64,000 bases of DNA. Source: CALBZH01 sp964538515. Lineage in GTDB: Bacteria > Desulfobacterota > Syntrophobacteria > Syntrophobacterales > Syntrophobacteraceae. The stretch spans positions 1 through 64,000 of the forward strand of contig CAZIEW010000011.1 of the NCBI GenBank assembly GCA_964538515.1, written 5' to 3'. The notes below the pieces were generated by a model. It worked only from the letters and a program-made list of their open reading frames with translations. It ran no database searches and was not told where the DNA came from. This document shows, in pieces, positions 1-8,092 of the stretch. Made by a program: the position numbers and the translations under genes. Each line of letters starts with the position of its first letter. Positions within the stretch are counted from its first letter, which is position 1.

Positions 1-416
1 CCCTCAGGATCCACCAACACATACTCCAAGACGCCCGCCTTCTCATAAAGTGCTTTCTTTTCCCAACGGTCTTTCCTGGCTGTCGCAGGGCTCAACACCT
101 CGAACACCAGTTCCGGAGCGCCCTGGATGTTCTGGTCCGTGATCTTACGCCCGTCGCATACGACAAAGACGTCCGGTTGGACGACGTCGTGCTGAGACAG
201 GATGACATCCGTTGGCGAAATGCCCACGATACAGTGCTCGCCATGCATCGCAGCACGCAGGAGGTGGTAGAGGTTGCCCACCACCCGTTGATGCCTGAAG
301 CTGGGCGCTGGGGTCATGCTATAGGGACGACCGTCAATGATCTCCCATCGTTCGTCGGCAGGCCACGTGACATAGTCTTCATAAGAGGCCTTTTCTCTCT
401 TGGCTGCTACGCCCAT
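1..416 (-). CDS. Uma2 family (DUF820) putative PD-(D/E)XK endonuclease, C-terminus cut by window edge
   Basis: The minus-strand frame opens with ATG at 416 behind a GGAAGGTGAG ribosome site and runs off the window with no stop, giving 138 codons. The product has the DUF820/Uma2 pattern: SYEDY near the N-terminus, a WEIIDGRPY strand, then QPDVFVV, ELVFEVLSP and a final EYVLVDPE strand. In this family the QPD, E..V..LSP and following Lys residues make up the restriction-endonuclease-like core. Uma2 proteins are common, often multicopy, and of unproven cellular role. A second, only distantly similar copy lies at 62991-63554. The family call is firm; actual nuclease activity is inferred from the fold. 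Confidence 0.85.
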   Translation of the reverse strand, partial: MGVAAKREKASYEDYVTWPADERWEIIDGRPYSMTPAPSFRHQRVVGNLYHLLRAAMHGEHCIVGISPTDVILSQHDVVQPDVFVVCDGRKITDQNIQGAPELVFEVLSPATARKDRWEKKALYEKAGVLEYVLVDPE

Positions 417-774
417 CGCTCACCTTCCCCGTGGAAGCCTATTGTCAGAGGTATTGGGATAATAAGGCTCGTATCGCCAAAAACTTAACACGATGAGAGC
501 CGGCGGCCTAGAGCAATTGTCTTCCCTCGGCGAAGCTCCCACGTTGACTGAAAACCGATCACTGAAATCTGAACCCAACTGCCACGAATTTCACGCTTGA
601 GCATGGTTCCCGCGCTGCCCTTGCGAAATCGGCTTGGCATCATAGGCGCGGATGTGCGACATATAAGACCACGGTTCCATAAGGCTCGTCCCTGTAGCCA
701 GCGTTCCAATTCAAGCATGGTTTGTCGTCCGTAGAAACCCCGGCTTGGCAACGGCGAGGGGTTTGGAGGTGGCG
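417..774. other. Intergenic region between divergent genes, no gene seen
   Basis: This 358-base stretch separates the minus-strand Uma2 gene from the plus-strand cNMP/CBS/DUF294 gene, so it should hold both promoters. I found no convincing sigma-70 pair at normal spacing, no RNA gene and no repeat. The only ribosome site is the GGAGG just before 775. Short open frames here have no recognisable product. Confidence 0.5.
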
Positions 775-2580
775 ATGATCCCGCCGCGTGAGTTCATTAA
801 GAAGATCAAACCGTTCTCGTTTCTGAACGACGATGAGCTCGATGTGATCCTGTCCGGTCTGGAGGTGGAATTCTTTCCTAAAGGGAAAGAGATCTACCGG
901 AAGGGGGAGCCGCACGATCACGTCTACGTCGTGTACTCCGGCCTTGTGTGTCTCATGGACGAGGAAACGACGGTGGACTGTCTCGCCCGGGGAGAGGTCT
1001 TCGGGATCATCTCGCTGCTCGACTATCCCTATATCCTCACGGCGCGGGCCATCGAGGATACCATTTGTTACCTGATCGCCACCGACCGGTTCAAGCTTGT
1101 TTTTGACCGAAACGAGCGCTTCGCGTCCTTCTTTCTGACCTTCATCAGCAAGCAGTTCCGATCCTTTCGATCGATTGCCTCGGACAAGAAGATCCTCGAG
1201 GAGGCGTCTTTTTCCCTCAACATCGATCGCATGGTCTACAAGAGGCCGCTCGTCTGCTCGCCCTCGGCAACGATCGCTCAAGCGGTCGCGGAGATGGACG
1301 GGGCCGGGGTCAGTTCCATTGTCGTCGTGGATGACGCGATGCATCCCATCGGAATCTTGACGCACAAAGACCTCCGAAGAGTCATCCTGCAGGGGAGCGG
1401 GGCGGACCTCATCACTCAATTCATGTCGAGGCCTGTCCGAACGATCAACAGTCACACGACCGTTTTCGATACGTTGACGATGATGATCGAGCTCGGGATC
1501 GACCATCTGGTGGTGACCTCGAACGAGCAGGTCTTGGGGGTGGTGACCCGCAAGGATATCCAGGTCTACCTCGAGCCTTCCTCCTCGATCGTCTCCCTGT
1601 ACAGAAAGATCAGCAAGGCCTCTTCTTTCGATGAGCTGAGCGCTCTCTACGGCAACCTTTCCCAGTCGGTGGCCAAGCTCGGCCTCACGGGGCCCGGGTT
1701 CTTCGAGCTCTCCCGCATGATCGCGTCCGTCAATGATGCCATCGTGGCCAAGGTCGTCAAGTTTTCGACGGAAGACGTCAAGGACACCGATTTCGTTTGG
1801 CTTCACGCGGGGAGCTCCGGGAGAAGGGAGCAGGTCTTGATCACGGATCAGGACAACGCGCTGATCGTTGCCGGTGACGCCCCCGCTTCCTTCGCTGAGC
1901 ACACCACGCAGCTGCTTGCGGCCATGGGAATTCCACGCTGTCCCGGCAACTACATGGCCTCCAACCCCAGCTGGAATCAGTCGCTCGACGCGTGGCAGGC
2001 CTGTTTTCGGACCTGGCTTGCCGATCCCATTCCGGATCATATCCGCTACCTGTCCGTGTTTCTGGATCTGCGCCCCATCTACGGGAACGAATCGCTCTAC
2101 TGGAAGCTTGTGGAGGACGTTAAGCTTCATGTGACGCGGGAGGCCGTGACGGGCCTGGCGTACGATGCCATCCTCATCGAGCCCCCGCTCGGGGTTTTTG
2201 GGATCATTGGCCTGCGCAAGGGGCTCGACCTCAAGACGTACGGCATCTATCCTCTCGTGAACGGAGTCCGCGTTCTCGGTCTCGAGCACGGCCTCATCGA
2301 GGTGACCAACACGCGAGAGCGACTGGCGAGGCTTGCGGAGCTCGGAGTGATCGACGATGGAATGGAGCACGACCTCCTCGAGGCATTCGAATTCCTTCAG
2401 GATCTGAGGCTCAAGCGCCAGGCGAGGGCGGTCCTCGACCAGTCCGAAGCGTGGAATGTCGTCAAGGCGAAGGAGCTGTCCCGCACCGACCTGCTCGTTC
2501 TCAAGGAGTCGCTGAAAGTGGTTGCGGCCTTCCAACGGATGCTCATGGCCCGCTATGGCGTGAAGCGATCGTCCTACTGA
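775..2580 (+). CDS. Cyclic-nucleotide-binding/CBS/DUF294 nucleotidyltransferase-like signalling protein
   Basis: A 601-residue protein. Domains in order: a cyclic nucleotide-binding (cNMP) fold at about residues 10-125, a CBS pair at about 160-275, a DUF294 putative nucleotidyltransferase domain with the GSSGRRE and DQDNAL motifs at about 345-366, and the DUF294 C-terminal helical domain. This architecture resembles GlnD-related NTases and is taken to be a cytoplasmic sensor/transferase; its substrate is unknown. The start at 775 was preferred over an ATG at 745 because GGAGG lies just upstream and the cNMP domain begins right after it. A DnaQ-like exonuclease follows 118 bases downstream, a pairing often seen in Proteobacteria. 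Domain calls are firm; the function is open. Confidence 0.85.
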   Translation: MIPPREFIKKIKPFSFLNDDELDVILSGLEVEFFPKGKEIYRKGEPHDHVYVVYSGLVCLMDEETTVDCLARGEVFGIISLLDYPYILTARAIEDTICYLIATDRFKLVFDRNERFASFFLTFISKQFRSFRSIASDKKILEEASFSLNIDRMVYKRPLVCSPSATIAQAVAEMDGAGVSSIVVVDDAMHPIGILTHKDLRRVILQGSGADLITQFMSRPVRTINSHTTVFDTLTMMIELGIDHLVVTSNEQVLGVVTRKDIQVYLEPSSSIVSLYRKISKASSFDELSALYGNLSQSVAKLGLTGPGFFELSRMIASVNDAIVAKVVKFSTEDVKDTDFVWLHAGSSGRREQVLITDQDNALIVAGDAPASFAEHTTQLLAAMGIPRCPGNYMASNPSWNQSLDAWQACFRTWLADPIPDHIRYLSVFLDLRPIYGNESLYWKLVEDVKLHVTREAVTGLAYDAILIEPPLGVFGIIGLRKGLDLKTYGIYPLVNGVRVLGLEHGLIEVTNTRERLARLAELGVIDDGMEHDLLEAFEFLQDLRLKRQARAVLDQSEAWNVVKAKELSRTDLLVLKESLKVVAAFQRMLMARYGVKRSSY

Positions 2581-2698
2581 TGCCTTGCCGCATGATAGAT
2601 GTGAAACGATCCAAGCGCCACCCAAAACGGCCTCGCCTGACAAAGCGCGATGAGCCCAAGCAATTGCACTTTTCCCAAAGCCGAGGGGGTGCACCGCC

Positions 2699-3328
2699 AT
2701 GATCTTTCGTTTGCCCTTCGGCACCGCCAGCCGCTGCCTCATCTCGGAGCAAAGGTTCTGTGCCGTCGATTTGGAGACGACGGGGCTTGACCCGACATCG
2801 GATGAGATCATCGCTCTCGCATGCGTTCCTCTTGAGCACGCCCGCATTTTGGTGAAGGATGCCTATTACAGTCTCATTCGGCCCCCAGGCTATCGCCTCT
2901 CCGCCATGAAGTTCCACGGCATCAGCGGGCAGGATTTGGCCAAGGCCCCCTCCTTCGGCGAGGTTGCCGAAACGGTTCACCGGATGACCGAGGGCATCAT
3001 CATCGGTCACTCGATTCACTTCGACTGTGCGCTCCTGAGCCGTGATTTCAAAAGGTTGGGGCTGGCCTTCAGGAGGGAAGCCCTTGATATTGCCCTGGTC
3101 GAGAGGTGGCTGGCTCGCGAGTGTGGGCCGGCGGGACAGGATGAATCCTTCGATTCCATGTTGAAGCGCTACGGGCTCCGCGCCTCCTACCGGCACAATG
3201 CGATGGCGGATGCATTCTTCGCCGCTCAGATCTTTCAATTGCAGATGTCACGACTGGAGCGCCAAGGGATCAGGACGGTGGCACAGCTGAAAAAGGCGGT
3301 CAAAAGCTGCAGGTTTGCGATGTGGTAG
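2699..3328 (+). CDS. DnaQ-like 3'-5' exonuclease (DNA polymerase III epsilon-type, DEDDh)
   Basis: A 209-residue protein with the three exonuclease motifs of the DEDDh family: ExoI as VDLETTGLD with D24 and E26, ExoII as GHSIHFDCALL, and ExoIII as RHNAMADA with the general-base His and last Asp. It should degrade single-stranded DNA or RNA from the 3' end. It lacks polymerase-binding or GIY-YIG extensions, so it may be a stand-alone exonuclease rather than the replicative epsilon subunit. An in-frame TGA at 2651 excludes an earlier start, and GAGGGGG lies upstream of the ATG. It probably shares a transcript with the cNMP/CBS/DUF294 gene; the functional link is inferred from co-occurrence. Confidence 0.85.
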   Translation: MIFRLPFGTASRCLISEQRFCAVDLETTGLDPTSDEIIALACVPLEHARILVKDAYYSLIRPPGYRLSAMKFHGISGQDLAKAPSFGEVAETVHRMTEGIIIGHSIHFDCALLSRDFKRLGLAFRREALDIALVERWLARECGPAGQDESFDSMLKRYGLRASYRHNAMADAFFAAQIFQLQMSRLERQGIRTVAQLKKAVKSCRFAMW

Positions 3329-3447
3329 GGGGGAGGGGGCGGAATTTTCCGGACCCCGGTCCTCCTCTTTATTCTGCCGCGGTGCGTTTGGGAAGAGAAG
3401 GGCGGTCGGACTCCGTGATGCCGCGAGCCGACGGCCCCTCAATCGGA

Positions 3448-3855
3448 TCAGTCGTCTCGTTGGGACAGCTCCACAAGGACGCCGTACGTGGATTTGGGGT
3501 GAAGAAAAGCGATCATGGCGCCGCCGGCTCCGCGCCGGGGTTTTTCATCGATGAGCTGAACCCCTTTGGCCTTGAGCTCGGCAAGGGCCTCCTCGATGTT
3601 CTCCACGCGAAAGGCGACGTGCTGCACGCCTTCCCCGCGTTTTTCAAGGTACTTGGCAATGGGGCCGTCCGGGGCCGTGGACTCGAGCAGCTCCACTTCG
3701 GTGTCCCCTACGGGAAAGAAGGCGGTCGTGACTTTCTGCTCGGCCACGGTTTCGCTGCCCGCGTGCACGAGCCCGAGGATGTCCTGGTAGAGCTTCTTTG
3801 TCTCGTCGATGCTTTTTACCGCGATGCCGATATGGTCCACTTTCAGGACTTTCAT
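3448..3855 (-). CDS. mce: Methylmalonyl-CoA epimerase
   Basis: A 135-residue protein of the vicinal-oxygen-chelate (glyoxalase/bleomycin) fold. It interconverts (2S)- and (2R)-methylmalonyl-CoA, linking biotin carboxylation or transcarboxylation to the B12 mutase. KVDHIGIAV at the N-terminus and QHVAFRV in the second half carry metal-ligand His residues, and GVLVEL near the C-terminus carries a Glu. The length is typical of the family. Its ATG overlaps the meaB stop by four bases (ATGA), showing translational coupling in the operon mutase large chain, mutase small chain, meaB, mce. The 119 bases between it and the convergent exonuclease gene hold no clear terminator. Confidence 0.95.
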   Translation of the reverse strand: MKVLKVDHIGIAVKSIDETKKLYQDILGLVHAGSETVAEQKVTTAFFPVGDTEVELLESTAPDGPIAKYLEKRGEGVQHVAFRVENIEEALAELKAKGVQLIDEKPRRGAGGAMIAFLHPKSTYGVLVELSQRDD

Positions 3856-4829
3856 GGTGTCTCCTTGTTGTTCGCTGGTATGTGCAGCCAGGTGTTGACG
3901 ATATCCCGCATGATGCCGTAGGGATCGCGCTTTCGCTCCAAAATCTCCTCGATCATCCGGTCCATCTGACCCGTGTCCTGCAGGCGTGCACGCACGATCC
4001 GGAAAAGCTCATTGTGAATCATGCGCAAAGTTTCCTGCCGGGTGCGGTTGCGCCGTTTTTCAATGAGCTCCCCGCTTTCCTCCAGGTGCTTTCGATGGGC
4101 TTGAATCGTCTCCCAAAGGTCCCTGACGCCTTCGTCTTGAACGGCCACGGTTTTCAGAACCGCCGGGGTCCAGGATCTTGGCTTGATCTGGTGGTCCTGC
4201 TCGACTCGGCCCGTCACTTCGGTCCACAGCTGATCCGCACCGGTGCGATCCGCCTTGTTGATCACGAAAACGTCGGCAATCTCCATCACGCCGGATTTCA
4301 TGCTCTGGATCGCATCGCCCAGGCCGGGCACGAGCACGAGGCATGTCGTGTCCGCAATGCCGATGATATCGACCTCGTCCTGACCGACCCCGACCGTTTC
4401 GATGATCACCATGTCTTTGCCGAGCGCGTCCAGAACCTTGACCACGTCCGCCGTCGACTTCGCCATGCCGCCCAGGAAGCCGCGGGTTGCCATGCTCCGA
4501 ATGAAGACGCCGGGGTCCAGACTGAGCTGGCTCATGCGCACCCGGTCTCCGAGGACCGCGCCCCCGGTAAAGGGGCTGGACGGATCCACGGCGATGATGC
4601 CGACGGTGAGCCCGGATTGTCGGATGGCGTGTGTGAGGCGGTCGGTTAGGGTACTCTTTCCAGCCCCCGGGGAGCCCGTGATGCCGATGATATAGGCTCT
4701 TCCCGTGTGGGCGTGCAGCTTTTCCATGCACGGGAAGGCCCGGTCGTCTTCGTTTTCAAGCCAGGTGATGAGGCGGGCCGCAGCTCGCGGGGAGCCTTGG
4801 AGGACCTCCTCAGCGTAGTCGGTGGACAA
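3852..4829 (-). CDS. meaB: Methylmalonyl-CoA mutase-associated GTPase (MeaB/ArgK family)
   Basis: A 325-residue G3E P-loop GTPase that gates cobalamin loading and protects or reactivates methylmalonyl-CoA mutase. The Walker A GSPGAGKST is at 52-60, followed by DPSSPFTGG at 82-90, the switch-like ETVGVGQDE at about 144-152 and the guanine-specificity NKAD at 191-194. The start is a TTG at 4829 behind GGAGACCCCCG; no better ATG precedes the conserved N-terminal helix. It lies 16 bases after the B12-binding chain and overlaps mce by four bases, the usual setting for MeaB. Confidence 0.95.
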   Translation of the reverse strand: MSTDYAEEVLQGSPRAAARLITWLENEDDRAFPCMEKLHAHTGRAYIIGITGSPGAGKSTLTDRLTHAIRQSGLTVGIIAVDPSSPFTGGAVLGDRVRMSQLSLDPGVFIRSMATRGFLGGMAKSTADVVKVLDALGKDMVIIETVGVGQDEVDIIGIADTTCLVLVPGLGDAIQSMKSGVMEIADVFVINKADRTGADQLWTEVTGRVEQDHQIKPRSWTPAVLKTVAVQDEGVRDLWETIQAHRKHLEESGELIEKRRNRTRQETLRMIHNELFRIVRARLQDTGQMDRMIEEILERKRDPYGIMRDIVNTWLHIPANNKETP

Positions 4830-4845
4830 CGGGGGTCTCCGTCTC

Positions 4846-5247
4846 TCAGTTGCGTACGTTTGACTGAATGAACTTCACGATTTCGGTGGTGTCCGTGCCG
4901 GGTCCGAAGATGCCCTTGACGCCGGCCTTGATCAGACCGTCCACGTCCTCGGTGGGAATGATGCCGCCCCCGACGACCAGCACGTCGTCGAGACCCTTGT
5001 CTTTCAGCAACTGGACGACCTTCGGGAAAAAGTAGTTGTGAACACCCGAGAGACTGCTCAGCCCTACGACGTCCGCATCTTCCTGAAGCGCCGTCTCGAC
5101 GATCATTTCAGGGGTTTGCCGGAGTCCCGTGTAAACGACTTCCATCCCCGCCTCAGCAAAGATCCGGGCAAGCAGCTTCGCCCCGCGGTCGTGGCCATCG
5201 AGGCCGGGCTTGGCAACGATGATCTTGATCTTGCGTTCCTGAGCCAT
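4846..5247 (-). CDS. mcmA2: Methylmalonyl-CoA mutase, small chain (cobalamin-binding C-terminal domain)
   Basis: A 133-residue stand-alone B12-binding domain. It has the base-off/His-on signature: DGHDRG at 17-22 with His19 as lower cobalt ligand, SSLSG at 64-68 and GGG at about 93-95. With the catalytic chain encoded just upstream it forms the mutase that interconverts succinyl-CoA and (R)-methylmalonyl-CoA. Splitting the enzyme into about 560- and 130-residue chains differs from the roughly 700-residue fused enzymes of E. coli and mitochondria. It sits 61 bases after the large chain and 16 bases before meaB. Confidence 0.95.
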   Translation of the reverse strand: MAQERKIKIIVAKPGLDGHDRGAKLLARIFAEAGMEVVYTGLRQTPEMIVETALQEDADVVGLSSLSGVHNYFFPKVVQLLKDKGLDDVLVVGGGIIPTEDVDGLIKAGVKGIFGPGTDTTEIVKFIQSNVRN

Positions 5248-5308
5248 GAAATCTCCTCCAGAATGAATGTCTCAACCTGTATGGCTTCCCCGCTTCCTTC
5301 CCGGGGGA

Positions 5309-6988
5309 TCACACGAATTCTTTGGGCCGGTATTCGCCGTAGATGGAGCGCCAGACGTCACAGATCTCGCCGATCGTGGCGCGCGCCTTGACGGCCTCGA
5401 TCACGGCCGGCATGACGTTATCGCTCGACTGGGACACGGCCTTCAGCTGGTCAAGCGCCTTCTGGCACTTGGCCTGGTCGCGGCCGGCACGCAGTCCCTT
5501 CAGCTTCTCGGACTCGATTTCGCCGACCGACATGTCGACTCGAAGGAGATTGGTGGGAGGGGGCTCTTCCATGGTGTACTTGTTGATGCCCACATAGACC
5601 CGCTCGTTGGATTCGATTTCCTTCTGGAAGCGATAGGCGCTGTTCTGGATTTCTTTCTGGATGAATCCCTGCTCGATCGCAGCCAGAGTCCCGCCCATGC
5701 CGTCGATCTTCTTGATGTATTCCTCGATCTCGGCTTCGATCTTGTCCGTCATGGCTTCGACAAAATAGCTGCCGGCCAGGGGATCGATGGTATCCGCCGC
5801 TCCGCTCTCCTCGGCAACGATCTGCTGCGTGCGCAAGGCCACCGTGACGGCCTGCTGCGTGGGAAGGCACAGGGCCTCGTCATAGGAATTGGTGTGGAGC
5901 GACTGGCAGCCGCCGAGGGCCGCGGCGTAGGCCTGGAGGGCCACGCGAACGACGTTGTTCAGGGGCTGCTGGGCGGTCAGGGTGACGCCGCCGGTCTGGA
6001 CGTGGTAGCGCATCATCATGGAGCGGGGATCCTTGGCTCCGAAGCGCTCCTTCATGATCTTGGCCCAAACCCTGCGGCCGGCCCGGAACTTGGCGACTTC
6101 CTCGAGCACGTTCGTGAAGGCGTTGAAGAAGAAAGACAGGCGCGGTCCAAAGGAATCCACGGCCATGCCGCGGTCGACGCACGCCTGAACGTAGGCGATG
6201 CCGTCAGCCAGGGTGAACGCCATTTCCTGGCCTGCCGTGGACCCGGCTTCACGGATGTGGTAACCGCTGATGCTGATGGAATTCCACTTGGGGACGTTCT
6301 TGAAGCAGTATTCGATGAGGTCCACCGTGAGGCGCATGCTGGGCTTGGGCGGAAAAATATACTGGCCGCGCACGGTGATTTCTTTCAGGATGTCGTTTTG
6401 CACGGTGCCGCCGACTTTGTCGAAGCCCACGCCCTGCTCCTCGGCGATGGCCAGGTACATGGCCAGCAAAACGGTCGCCGGAGCATTGATGGTCATGGAT
6501 GTGGTGACTTTGTCCAGCGGAATGCCGTCGAAGAGGACCTTCATGTCTTCGATGGAGTCGATGGCGACGCCGACCTTGCCGACTTCCCCCATGGAAAGAG
6601 CGTGGTCGCTGTCATAGCCGGCTTGAGTGGGGAGGTCGAAGGCCACGCTGAGGCCGGTCTGTCCCTGGCCCAGGAGGTAGCGGTAGCGAGCGTTGCTTTC
6701 CTTGGCGCTCCCGAATCCGGCGTACTGGCGCATCGTCCAGTAACGGCCCCGGTACATGGTGGGCTGGACCCCGCGGGTGAACGGGTACTGGCCGGGAAAG
6801 CCCAGGTCGCGCTCGTAGTCCATGCCGGCATTGTCGATGGGCGTGTAGAGGCGCTCGACGGGGATGTTGGAAATGCTCGTGAAAGAGGGTCTCCGCTCGG
6901 GGGCTTTCGACAGGGTCTTCTGGACTGGCCCCTGCTCCCACTTTTCCTTTTCAGCTTTGATCTTCTCCGTTGTTTCCTTGTCAAACAT
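5309..6988 (-). CDS. mcmA1: Methylmalonyl-CoA mutase, large catalytic chain
   Basis: A 559-residue TIM-barrel catalytic chain with no B12 domain of its own. The substrate-binding stretch WTMRQYAGFGSAKESN is at 84-99, followed by the barrel strand VAFDLPTQAGYDSDH at about 115-129. A methylmalonyl-CoA rather than isobutyryl-CoA substrate is favoured by the neighbours mce and meaB, but the residues seen here do not prove it. It is the first gene of the four-gene operon, with a strong GAGGAGG ribosome site and a good sigma-70-like promoter at 7013-7041. Confidence 0.93.
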   Translation of the reverse strand: MFDKETTEKIKAEKEKWEQGPVQKTLSKAPERRPSFTSISNIPVERLYTPIDNAGMDYERDLGFPGQYPFTRGVQPTMYRGRYWTMRQYAGFGSAKESNARYRYLLGQGQTGLSVAFDLPTQAGYDSDHALSMGEVGKVGVAIDSIEDMKVLFDGIPLDKVTTSMTINAPATVLLAMYLAIAEEQGVGFDKVGGTVQNDILKEITVRGQYIFPPKPSMRLTVDLIEYCFKNVPKWNSISISGYHIREAGSTAGQEMAFTLADGIAYVQACVDRGMAVDSFGPRLSFFFNAFTNVLEEVAKFRAGRRVWAKIMKERFGAKDPRSMMMRYHVQTGGVTLTAQQPLNNVVRVALQAYAAALGGCQSLHTNSYDEALCLPTQQAVTVALRTQQIVAEESGAADTIDPLAGSYFVEAMTDKIEAEIEEYIKKIDGMGGTLAAIEQGFIQKEIQNSAYRFQKEIESNERVYVGINKYTMEEPPPTNLLRVDMSVGEIESEKLKGLRAGRDQAKCQKALDQLKAVSQSSDNVMPAVIEAVKARATIGEICDVWRSIYGEYRPKEFV

Positions 6989-7297
6989 GATTGGCCTCCT
7001 CAGGACGATTGCCTTATAGTAACGCCCGCTGGTCGTTCCAAACGGACTCCGTCAATGGCTGGAAACGGGCAGTGATGAGGGTCTTGGACTGGGGCGGGGT
7101 GCCATCGGAATCAAGAAAACACGCGGCATTCCAGGATCGCAGTGGGGGAGAAGGGGGAGCTGCCAAGAGCAATCTTGCCTCATCCGCTGGGAGTGAATAC
7201 TCAGGATTCATGACCGCATTTCCGTCTATAGCAGCAGGTGTGCGAAGAATCAACAGCTATTGAGGCCGGGAAACGGCCGGGCCGGGGAGTGACAGCC
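6989..7297. other. Divergent intergenic region between the mutase operon and the MoaE-like gene
   Basis: About 309 bases. It holds the ribosome site and probable promoter of the minus-strand mutase operon at its left end and the start region of the plus-strand MoaE-like gene at its right end. The middle contains no gene, repeat or obvious riboswitch. An in-frame upstream extension of the MoaE-like gene to 7238 is possible but has no matching ribosome site. Confidence 0.5.
7013..7041 (-). promoter_or_regulatory. Predicted sigma-70-type promoter of the mutase operon
   Basis: Read on the minus strand, TTGGAA (-35, complement of 7036-7041) and TATAAG (-10, complement of 7013-7018) are separated by 17 bases. 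They match consensus at four and five of six positions. Transcription would begin near 7006, giving a leader of about 17 bases that just contains the GAGGAGG ribosome site before the ATG at 6988. Confidence 0.55.
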
Positions 7298-7657
7298 ATG
7301 ATGAAGATTCAGGATTTAGTCGACAAGATCAAGCGAGAAACGGATCCCGCAAAAGTGGGCATGATCGCCTGTCACAACGGCGTGGTGCGGGGGACCTCCC
7401 GTGCCGGGGAGCCCGCCGAGCACCTGGATATTGACATCGATCGGGACGCCTGGGACAGGATTCTGGGCGAGATGCGTGGAGAGCCGGGTATTTCGGCCGT
7501 CGAAGCGCACCTCTTCACGGGAAGGCGGATGGTCGGGGACGATGTCCTGCTCATTGCCGTTGGGGGCGATATCCGGGAGAACGTCCTTCCTGTTTTGGAA
7601 AAGACCTTGAATCGACTCAAGAAAGAGGCGGTTCTCAAACAGGAGAAGCTCAAGTAG
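7298..7657 (+). CDS. MoaE-like protein (molybdopterin synthase large-subunit family, divergent)
   Basis: A 119-residue protein whose overall pattern follows MoaE: a GMIACHNGVVRG strand replaces the usual V(T)FxGTVR, and the tail GDDVLLIAVGGDIRENVLPVLEKTL followed by Lys-rich helices matches the MoaE C-terminus. In true MoaE, conserved His/Arg and two Lys residues near the C-terminus handle the thiocarboxylated MoaD. Here the His-Arg pairs appear to be lost (RRMVGDD; GDIRE), and the terminal WKKE is replaced by a KKEAV/KQEKLK stretch. It may be a non-catalytic or repurposed homologue. The ATG at 7298 was chosen over 7238 because homology begins there. No other molybdopterin genes are nearby. 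Confidence 0.6.
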   Translation: MMKIQDLVDKIKRETDPAKVGMIACHNGVVRGTSRAGEPAEHLDIDIDRDAWDRILGEMRGEPGISAVEAHLFTGRRMVGDDVLLIAVGGDIRENVLPVLEKTLNRLKKEAVLKQEKLK

Positions 7658-7810
7658 GGGCGCGTGCAGCGGGCGCTCGATCGAGCGCGCACACTCCCCG
7701 TGGACAATGCCCTTGACACCGCGCGGCGCCTCAATCTATATGATTTCGCTACCGGCTTTCCTTCTTTGTTTCAATGGCGCATTCATCATTTTTCGGGGAG
7801 GGTTGCTTCG

Positions 7811-7993
7811 ATGACCATTTCATTTGCGAGAACCATGGAAAGTCCCTGCCGATCCTGCGAGAACGTACACCTCAACAAGGACGATTGCAGCAGGGAGTGC
7901 GACAGACTGCGAGCCTTCCAGGACGCCATTCTGTCCGTCGACGAGCGTGTCATCAAGGACTTCGGTGCGAAATCGCAGCTCGCTCGGCGCTGA
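7811..7993 (+). CDS. Small conserved-looking protein with four cysteines (zinc-knuckle-like), unknown function
   Basis: A 60-residue protein starting at ATG 7811 behind GGGGAGGG. It has a compact CRSC...CSREC pattern: C-x2-C, nine residues, then C-x3-C, followed by a charged helix RLRAFQDAILSVDERVI. This looks like a small zinc or iron-sulfur site, though no family was recognised. A longer frame from a GTG at 7664 has no convincing ribosome site and lower-quality sequence. The gene ends just before a strong bidirectional terminator. It may be cotranscribed with the MoaE-like gene 153 bases upstream. Confidence 0.6.
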   Translation: MTISFARTMESPCRSCENVHLNKDDCSRECDRLRAFQDAILSVDERVIKDFGAKSQLARR

Positions 7994-8033
7994 GGGAAGT
8001 CCCTGGTAGACCCTCCTCAGCAGCAGCACCCAA

Positions 8034-8071
8034 CCAAAGAAAAAGGCGGCTCCAGCCGCCTTTTTCTTTGG
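8034..8071. terminator. Bidirectional intrinsic terminator
   Basis: A perfect 18-base-pair inverted repeat with a two-base centre: CCAAAGAAAAAGGCGGCT, CC, then its exact reverse complement. The GC core is flanked by an A-run on the left and a T-run on the right, so it works for the plus-strand Cys4 gene and for the minus-strand carboxyltransferase that ends at 8093. Confidence 0.9.
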
Positions 8072-8092
8072 TCACTTGTCTGCCTTGATCCT

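Noticed and set aside
630..700. TTGGCA and TATAAG as a promoter for the DUF294 gene
   Set aside because: The two boxes are 22 bases apart, outside the normal range.
640..2847. Long minus-strand open frame (735 codons) opposite the DUF294 gene
   Set aside because: High-GC codon shadow: its product is charged, repetitive and family-less, while the plus strand has clear domains and a ribosome site.
5267..7075. Plus-strand open frame of 602 codons across the mutase large chain
   Set aside because: Antisense shadow rich in Gly/Asp/His with no family; the mutase on the other strand is unambiguous. Similar shadows at 8468-10006, 35420-37300, 53832-55505 and 60260-62479 were dropped for the same reason.
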